Source: DATHWB01 sp040902855
GTDB lineage: Bacteria > Actinomycetota > Acidimicrobiia > Spongiisociales > ZC4RG35
Assembly (NCBI GenBank): GCA_040902855.1
Contig: JBBDWN010000179.1
Location: forward strand, 1 to 11,109
Direction of reading: 5' to 3'
DNA length: 11,109 bases
This document shows positions 7,787 to 11,109 of the stretch, one piece after another (the first letter of the stretch is position 1; each line of letters starts with the position of its first letter). The position numbers and the translations under genes were made by a program. The notes under the pieces were generated by a model. It did not search any database. It saw only the letters and a program-made list of their open reading frames with translations, and had not been told where the DNA came from.

Positions 7787-7841
7787 TCCATTCGTACCCA
7801 GGGTTAGATCGGACCTCTGCGTCCGATCTAGCCCGCGGAAG
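7787..7841 (+). repeat. Left 55-bp inverted repeat of the 7787-8874 cassette
   Basis: This segment matches the reverse complement of 8820-8874 at 50 of 55 positions. Mismatches are at 7790, at three loop positions (7815, 7816, 7818) and at 7829. The segment is asymmetric around a central hairpin, with TTCGTACCCAGGGT on the outer side and AGCCCGCGGAAG on the inner side, so the repeats are truly inverted copies rather than two unrelated hairpins. It begins 1 nt after the beta-propeller stop codon. Confidence 0.9.
7805..7830. terminator. Hairpin inside the left repeat, possible terminator
   Basis: A perfect 10-bp stem (7805-7814 with 7821-7830) closes a CTCTGC loop, 20 nt after the beta-propeller stop. 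There is no T-tract. It could end the beta-propeller transcript, or serve as a structural element of the repeat. Confidence 0.5.
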
Positions 7842-7887
7842 CAACGAGCACGACGGAAAATCGCGAAAGTTCGGCATGGATGTTTTA

Positions 7888-7917
7888 TTGACGAACGTGT
7901 GTTCGATGTCCTAGCTT
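7888..7917 (+). promoter_or_regulatory. Promoter TTGACG-N18-TAGCTT driving a leaderless GTG start
   Basis: The -35 TTGACG lies at 7888-7893 and the TAnnnT-type -10 TAGCTT at 7912-7917, with an 18-nt spacer. The expected transcription start (6-8 nt after the -10) falls on the GTG at 7924, so the mRNA is probably leaderless. This agrees with the absence of a ribosome-binding site. A LexA-type box lies across the -35 and spacer. Confidence 0.7.
7891..7906. promoter_or_regulatory. Probable LexA (SOS) box
   Basis: CGAAC-GTGT-GTTCG (7892-7905) fits the Gram-positive SOS consensus CGAACRNRYGTTYG at every position. Extended to 16 nt it matches the mycobacterial TCGAAC-N4-GTTCGA at 11 of the 12 defined bases, with A instead of T at 7891. 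It overlaps the -35 and the -35/-10 spacer, where bound LexA would block RNA polymerase. LexA control is inferred from the consensus, which is established knowledge. The position at a well-formed promoter makes chance unlikely. Confidence 0.8.
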
Positions 7918-7923
7918 CGGGAT

Positions 7924-8724
7924 GTGAGCACTTCCCCAGGGTCGCTGACCAGCGAAAAGATGGCTCGCGTCGCCGGCCTTCGAGCCGAGCTCACCCGTCT
8001 CGAAGACCGCTACGGCGTCCAACCCAGCGAAGGAGTCCTCCGCCTCGAACGTTCCATCCGACAACGGTGCGCCAAGATCGACACCCTCTCGGAGCATCTC
8101 GAAGAGATCGTGGCCGCGCTGCTGAATCTCGAATCCGAACGTGCAGGGTTGCTGACGGGCATGGAATTGCTGCTTGCCGACGAGATCTCCCAGGTGCGGA
8201 TCGAGCAGAACGAGGCCTGGTCGCCATGGCCGGTGTACGCCTATCGACTGTGGGGCGTGACGACGTCAGGACTGGTGGGCATGGTCGAAAGATGGCCGAC
8301 CCCGGAGTTCGAGGCCACGTGCCAAAAGCTCCCGCTCAATCCCGACGTGCCGCACACAGACGAACGATGCGGAGAGCCCCGCTGCGGGATCTACGCCGCC
8401 AAACGACCTGACTGCCTCCTCTCCGAAGTAGCGCCCAAAGGCGGATGGGCGATCGGTTTGGTGGCGTTGACGGGCAAGGTGGTCGAACACGACGAGGGGT
8501 ATCGAGCTCAACGGGCGACGGTCGAAGCCATCGTCATCCACCACGAGGATCGTGTCCTCGCAGCCGAGGAACCTCGCATGGTTGGCCTCGCGTTCTCCGC
8601 CACCGTCGCCACCACTGCCCTTCTCGGTCGGCCCTCCTCGGAATGGCCGGTCGAGCGTTCACTCACCACCCTGTACGCAGCCGAAAGGAGACTCCAATGG
8701 ACATCGGATCCGTCAGACGCGTGA
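7924..8724 (+). CDS. Uncharacterised protein, N-terminal coiled coil plus central H-C-CGIYA motif; predicted SOS-inducible
   Basis: The product is 266 aa from GTG 7924, a start favoured by the promoter that places the transcript's 5' end there; ATG 7960 is an alternative. Residues about 10-95 are Leu/Glu/Arg-rich and look like a helical hairpin or coiled coil (for example LRAELTRLEDRYG and HLEEIVAALLNLESERAGLL). From 100 on there is a globular part: YAYRLWGVTTSGLVG (106-120), then H144, C149 and C154 in an H-x4-C-x4-CGIYAAK motif, then LTGKVVEHDEGYRAQRATVEAI (182-203). The CGIYA plus VVEHDEGYRA pattern resembles uncharacterised actinobacterial proteins I recall, but I cannot name a family; His/Cys could bind metal. 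There is no TM segment or signal peptide. The stop overlaps the next ORF by 28 nt. I assign no function; a damage-response role follows only from the SOS box. Confidence 0.85.
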   Translation: MSTSPGSLTSEKMARVAGLRAELTRLEDRYGVQPSEGVLRLERSIRQRCAKIDTLSEHLEEIVAALLNLESERAGLLTGMELLLADEISQVRIEQNEAWSPWPVYAYRLWGVTTSGLVGMVERWPTPEFEATCQKLPLNPDVPHTDERCGEPRCGIYAAKRPDCLLSEVAPKGGWAIGLVALTGKVVEHDEGYRAQRATVEAIVIHHEDRVLAAEEPRMVGLAFSATVATTALLGRPSSEWPVERSLTTLYAAERRLQWTSDPSDA

Positions 8725-8813
8725 TCGAGGTCTCACGTCAACCCGCGCCGACGCTCGCCGAACTCGAAGAAGTCGAACCTGAGGAAGTCGAAGAGGAGGC
8801 CGAAGACCGCTGA
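8697..8813 (+). CDS. Small acidic protein, 38 aa, function unknown
   Basis: The product is 38 aa. It begins MDIGSVRRVIEVSRQPAP and ends in a run of Glu-rich repeats (EEVEPEEVEEEAEDR), so a slightly basic head of about 18 residues joins a very acidic tail. A strong ribosome-binding site, GAAAGGAG (8683-8690), sits 6 nt before the ATG inside the preceding gene, and the two genes overlap by 28 nt in different frames, so it is probably co-expressed. The stop is followed directly by a double hairpin. It has no TM helix, Cys or known RiPP or antitoxin signature. It may be a partner or DNA-mimic-like regulator of the 266-aa protein; that is speculation. Its reality rests on the ribosome-binding site and its position. 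Confidence 0.7.
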   Translation: MDIGSVRRVIEVSRQPAPTLAELEEVEPEEVEEEAEDR

Positions 8814-8856
8814 GCCCGCCTTCCGCGGGCTGGATCGGACGCCGGCGTCCGATCTA
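8813..8856. terminator. Tandem hairpins after the SOS cassette genes
   Basis: A first stem of 7 bp (8813-8819 with 8825-8831) closes a 5-nt loop and begins at the last base of the 38-aa ORF's stop codon. A second stem (8831-8840 with 8847-8856, one G-T wobble) has a self-complementary GCCGGC centre that extends it. It lies between convergent genes and could terminate both. The second hairpin is part of the right inverted repeat; the first is absent from the left copy. Confidence 0.65.
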
Positions 8857-8874
8857 ACCCTGGGTACGAACGGA
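8820..8874 (-). repeat. Right 55-bp inverted repeat of the 7787-8874 cassette
   Basis: The reverse complement matches 7787-7841 at 50 of 55 bases. The differences preserve the hairpin: one becomes a G-T wobble in the stem, and the loop changes turn CTCTGC into self-pairing GCCGGC. The outer end lies 2 nt from the AMP nucleosidase stop codon at 8877-8879. Confidence 0.9.
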
Positions 8875-8876
8875 CT

Positions 8877-9653
8877 TCATTCGTCGAAGCGGAGGTGTTT
8901 GACGGAGCGGCCTTGGCGGCGGAGGAGCTTGAGGGCCTCGATGCCGATGCGGATGTGATCGTCGACGAACTCGGCGGTCACGCCCCGATCCGAGGCCTCG
9001 GTCTTCACCCCCTCCGGGATCATCGGCTGATCGGAGACCAACAGCAGGGCGCCCGTGGGAATCTTGTTGGCGAAGCCGGCGGCGAAGATCGTCGCCGACT
9101 CCATGTCGACCGCCATCGCCCGGGTCCGGCGCAGGTACTTCTTGAACTCCTCGTCGTGCTCCCACACCCGTCGATTCGTCGTGAACACGGTGCCTGTCCA
9201 GTAGTCGTGGTCGAGGTCGCGGATCATCGTCGACACCACCCGCTGCAACTGGAACGCGGGCAGGGCCGGGACTTCCGCCGGCAGATAGTCGTCCGACGTC
9301 CCCTCACCGCGGATCGCCGCGATCGGCAGGATCAGATCGCCGATCTTGTTCTTCTTCTTGACGCCGCCGCACTTGCCGAGGAACAGCACTGCGGTCGGAC
9401 CGGCAGCTGTGAGCAGATCCATCACCGTGGCCGCATTTGGGCTGCCCATGCCGAAGTTGATCATCGAGATGCCGTCGGCCGTGGCTGTCGGCATCGGACG
9501 GCTCTCGTCGACGACCACCGCCCCGGTCATCTCGCAGAAACGTCCGAGATACCCGCCGAAATTGGTGAGGAGCACACAACTCCCCAGCTCCTCCGGCTCG
9601 ACGCCTGTGTACCTCGGTAGCCAGTTCCTGACGATCTCCGCCTTGGACTTCAC
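8877..9653 (-). CDS. amn: AMP nucleosidase, short form (NP-I phosphorylase superfamily)
   Basis: The enzyme hydrolyses AMP to adenine and ribose 5-phosphate in purine salvage. The product is 258 aa, matching the compact AMN-like family (TIGR01721 from memory) well known from Bacteroidetes, rather than the roughly 480-aa E. coli enzyme. Seen are NWLPRYTG (10-17), INFGMGSPNAAT (65-76), the phosphate-site GKCGG (93-97) followed by KKKNKIGDLILP, GEGTSDDYLP (116-125), the ribose-site VDMES (182-186) and the base-site SDQP (207-210, D208 the expected general acid). The GTG at 9653 is chosen because GGGAGG lies 7 nt upstream (9661-9666) and this start fits the family N-terminus; no ATG is available. 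It overlaps the upstream PPOX gene by 4 nt (GTGA), indicating translational coupling. Confidence 0.93.
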   Translation of the reverse strand: MKSKAEIVRNWLPRYTGVEPEELGSCVLLTNFGGYLGRFCEMTGAVVVDESRPMPTATADGISMINFGMGSPNAATVMDLLTAAGPTAVLFLGKCGGVKKKNKIGDLILPIAAIRGEGTSDDYLPAEVPALPAFQLQRVVSTMIRDLDHDYWTGTVFTTNRRVWEHDEEFKKYLRRTRAMAVDMESATIFAAGFANKIPTGALLLVSDQPMIPEGVKTEASDRGVTAEFVDDHIRIGIEALKLLRRQGRSVKHLRFDE

Positions 9654-10033
9654 CGCACCACCTCCCGATCGGGCCGGATCTTGAGGATCACCCGCTCGGA
9701 TTGGATCTCGTTCGAATATGGCCGCCCGAAATAGCGCTCGGACAGTTCGTCGATGTGGTCGCGCGCCTGCTGGCCGCCGATGGTCTCCACGACGGTTCCG
9801 CGCACTTCGACGAAGGAGTACGGATTGTCGGCGTCCACGATCGTCACCGTCGCCCGCGGGTCCCGCTCGACGTTCTTGAACTTCTGACGATGGAGTTCGG
9901 TGTTGATGTAGATGTGGGTGTCGTCGGCACTCACCCACATCACATGGGATTGCGGAGTCCCGTCGGCCAGCAGCGTCGTGAGAACGGCGAAGTTCTTTCC
10001 GGAGGCCAGGGCCTTGGTCTTTTCATGCAACAT
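9650..10033 (-). CDS. PPOX-class (pyridoxamine 5'-phosphate oxidase-like) F420-type split-barrel protein
   Basis: The product is 127 aa and forms a flavin/F420-binding split barrel. Typical blocks are NFAVLTTLLADGTPQSHVMWV, then HIYINTELHRQKFKNVERDPRATVTIVDADNPYSFVEVRGTV, as in Rv1155-like F420-dependent reductases; the lysine/arginine-rich KFKNVERDPR block binds cofactor phosphates in that family. The cofactor (F420 versus FMN) is inferred from similarity and the substrate is unknown. ATG 10033 gives MLHEKTKALASG; a GTG at 10051 would add six residues, and neither has a strong ribosome-binding site (GGGATG lies before 10033). It is the first gene of a two-gene operon, its stop overlapping the AMP nucleosidase GTG. 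It is divergent from a small membrane-protein gene. Confidence 0.88.
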   Translation of the reverse strand: MLHEKTKALASGKNFAVLTTLLADGTPQSHVMWVSADDTHIYINTELHRQKFKNVERDPRATVTIVDADNPYSFVEVRGTVVETIGGQQARDHIDELSERYFGRPYSNEIQSERVILKIRPDREVVR

Positions 10034-10054
10034 CGGTCGATCATCCCACACCGG

Positions 10055-10060
10055 TACGCT
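10055..10060 (+). promoter_or_regulatory. Candidate -10 box (TACGCT), near-leaderless
   Basis: TACGCT fits the TAnnnT -10 pattern and ends 8 nt before the ATG at 10069, so the transcript would begin at or just before the start codon. No ribosome-binding site precedes that ATG. No good -35 was found, hence moderate confidence. Confidence 0.4.
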
Positions 10061-10068
10061 CCACTCAC

Positions 10069-10323
10069 ATGCCGGCTCTCGACCTGCGGTTCTTCGTCTT
10101 CGCGATTCTCTTCGGCTTCCTCGTCGGCTACATCCTTGGGCGGAGCGCCGAGGACCGGACCGCCACGCTCTCCGCCTGCGTTGCCTGTGCCGCCATCGGA
10201 GCGGTCTCTTGGATCGCCGGCGCCTCGGAGACGATGCCAGAGATCGCAGGGGCGTCGATGACGGTCGGGGGAATTTCGGCGTTCGGACTCCTCCTCTGGA
10301 CCGGACGGCGACCAGTCTCCTGA
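10069..10323 (+). CDS. Small three-TM membrane protein, function unknown
   Basis: The product is 84 aa. Three hydrophobic segments are visible (about 7-24, 33-51 and 60-78), separated by short loops with RSAEDR after the first, and the tail is basic (GRRPVS). There are no catalytic motifs, and the cysteines at 37 and 40 lie inside the second helix. ATG 10069 directly follows a -10-like box, suggesting leaderless expression. The stop is 6 nt from the stop of the convergent methyltransferase gene. A weak 5-bp stem (10319-10323 with 10330-10334) pairs the two stop-codon regions. It could be a small structural or stress-related membrane protein, but I do not recognise it. Confidence 0.75.
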   Translation: MPALDLRFFVFAILFGFLVGYILGRSAEDRTATLSACVACAAIGAVSWIAGASETMPEIAGASMTVGGISAFGLLLWTGRRPVS

Positions 10324-10329
10324 CCGAAC

Positions 10330-11109
10330 TCAGGGACGGGCGAGAAGCCGGTCGAAGAGGATGGCGGCCGCCTGGCCGACGTTGAGCGAGTCGACCGCCC
10401 GCTGCATGGGGATGCGCACACGCACGGTCGCCTTGGCGAGAACCGCCGCGGTGAGCCCGGGACCTTCCGCCCCCAGCAGGACTGCGGGGCGGGCCAACCC
10501 GGAAGCGTGCGCCACGTCAACCGCGGAAGCCTCAGGCGTGGCGGCCACGAGCGTGAGCCCGCCGGCAGTCAACAGGTCGAGGTCGGCCGGCCATTCGACA
10601 GCCCTTGCCATCGGCAGGTCGACGACCGCCCCCATCGAAACCCTGACGCTGCGTCGGTACCACGGGTCAGCAGACGTCGGATCCAAGACGAGCCCACCGA
10701 TCCCGAGTCCCGCCGCGGCTCGGATGATCGCACCCAGGTTCGCGTGGTCGTTCACGCCTTCGAGGATGGCGAGCGAGTCGAGACCTGCCACCTTCGCCAC
10801 AGTCGACATCGGTGGCCGATGACAGAGCGCCAGCATTCCCCGATGGAATTCGAAACCGACGACGGCGCTGATGAGCGACTGGTCGACAAGATGGACGGGA
10901 ACGTCCAGTCCTGGCGGGACACGGTCTCGCATTCGAAAATCCACCATCAATGCATCGACGAGTGACCCGGCGTTCGCCATCACGTGGGAGACCACCGTCG
11001 GCCCCTCGGCGACGAACACCCCTTCGGCCTTCTCGTAGGAGCTTCGGAAGCGGGGTTCGTTGAGCCGTCTGAATCCGTCGAACCGGGGATCTGCCGGGTC
11101 GAGGCTCAC
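10330..11109 (-). CDS. SpoU/TrmH-family RNA 2'-O-ribose methyltransferase (reaches window edge)
   Basis: 259 aa are visible. An N-terminal substrate-binding domain of the L30e-like type (about 25-100, with EGVFVAEGPTVV) is followed by a SPOUT catalytic domain with the three SpoU motifs. These are motif 1 NDHANLGAIIR (120-130), motif 2 LGAEGPGL (212-219) and motif 3 IPMQRAVDSLNVGQA (233-247), which forms the trefoil-knot SAM pocket. Members methylate 2'-O-ribose in rRNA or tRNA using SAM; the specific nucleotide cannot be told. The first visible codon is a GTG at the window edge (11109). MSLDPADPRF resembles the start region of relatives, so it could be the true start or within a few residues of it. 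The gene is therefore treated as possibly 5' incomplete. Confidence 0.9.
   Translation of the reverse strand: MSLDPADPRFDGFRRLNEPRFRSSYEKAEGVFVAEGPTVVSHVMANAGSLVDALMVDFRMRDRVPPGLDVPVHLVDQSLISAVVGFEFHRGMLALCHRPPMSTVAKVAGLDSLAILEGVNDHANLGAIIRAAAGLGIGGLVLDPTSADPWYRRSVRVSMGAVVDLPMARAVEWPADLDLLTAGGLTLVAATPEASAVDVAHASGLARPAVLLGAEGPGLTAAVLAKATVRVRIPMQRAVDSLNVGQAAAILFDRLLARP

Larger units (their letters stand above)
7787..8874. other. Inverted-repeat-bounded, SOS-box-controlled accessory cassette
   Basis: About 1.09 kb is enclosed by the two 55-bp inverted repeats. It contains one promoter region with a LexA-type box, a 266-aa gene and an overlapping 38-aa gene, both on the + strand. The flanking beta-propeller and AMP nucleosidase genes point toward it, and their stop codons lie 1-2 nt outside the repeats, so the block sits neatly between two convergent genes. 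No transposase, recombinase or clear target-site duplication is seen. It may be a non-autonomous mobile unit, or an unrelated gene pair flanked by copies of a repeated terminator element; the sequence alone does not decide. Confidence 0.5.

Noticed and set aside
7787..8874. Classical insertion sequence
   Set aside because: Neither encoded protein shows a DDE, HUH, tyrosine or serine recombinase signature.
7789..8884. CATTCGT direct repeat (7789-7795 and 8878-8884) as a target-site duplication
   Set aside because: The left copy lies within the inverted repeat itself, and the positions are not symmetric with respect to the cassette ends.
9654..9938. Upstream extension of the AMP nucleosidase frame
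   Set aside because: It overlaps the PPOX gene in another frame, while a strong ribosome-binding site supports GTG 9653.
10319..10334. Terminator between the convergent genes ending at 10323 and 10330
   Set aside because: Only a 5-bp stem that spans both stop codons, with no T-tract; too weak to call.
1..11109. CRISPR array, tRNA or rRNA gene
   Set aside because: No regularly spaced short repeats, cloverleaf-like segments with conserved T-loop sequence, or rRNA-like stretches were seen by eye.

Overview
The window is high-G+C bacterial DNA. It shows strong G/C third positions, some GTG starts, several start codons placed right behind a -10-like TAnnnT box (leaderless style), and an F420-type PPOX flavin/deazaflavin-split-barrel protein. 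Together these point to an actinobacterium, possibly an uncultured lineage such as Acidimicrobiia; the phylum is inferred with moderate confidence and the class is little better than a guess. A run of exactly 100 N at 5973-6072 marks a scaffold join, so the sequence is probably a draft or metagenome assembly. No tRNA, rRNA, CRISPR array or recognisable transposase or integrase was seen.

Layout. Positions 1-159 hold the tail of an unidentified + gene and a strong hairpin shared with a convergent membrane-protein gene (160-861, -). A divergent intergenic region (862-1012) carries a perfect 18-bp palindrome. A tight + strand operon follows: type II NADH dehydrogenase (1013-2275), a six-TM PAS histidine kinase with no response regulator in the window (2303-3910), and a Dabb-type small protein (3907-4197). 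The Dabb gene overlaps the 3' end of the convergent threonylcarbamoyl-AMP synthase gene (4182-5147, -) by 16 nt. A DsbA-like CxxC thiol oxidoreductase gene (5226-5888, +) diverges from it. It is followed by a secreted beta-propeller protein (5947-7785, +) interrupted by the N gap.

The most unusual part is 7787-8874, a roughly 1.1-kb cassette bounded by two 55-bp inverted repeats (50/55 identical). Each repeat is itself a hairpin, and the pair sits between the stop codons of two flanking genes that face each other. Inside is a TTGACG-N18-TAGCTT promoter with a near-perfect Gram-positive LexA/SOS box (CGAAC-GTGT-GTTCG) between the -35 and -10. A leaderless-looking GTG gene follows (266 aa, N-terminal predicted coiled coil, central H-C-CGIYA motif). 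It overlaps a 38-aa very acidic ORF with an excellent ribosome-binding site. I cannot assign a function to either protein. The cassette looks like a DNA-damage-inducible accessory module.

The right side resumes ordinary genes. A translationally coupled - strand pair encodes a PPOX split-barrel protein (9650-10033) and a short-form AMP nucleosidase (8877-9653). A small three-TM protein follows (10069-10323, +), and then a SpoU/TrmH RNA 2'-O-methyltransferase (10330-11109, -) that reaches the window edge.
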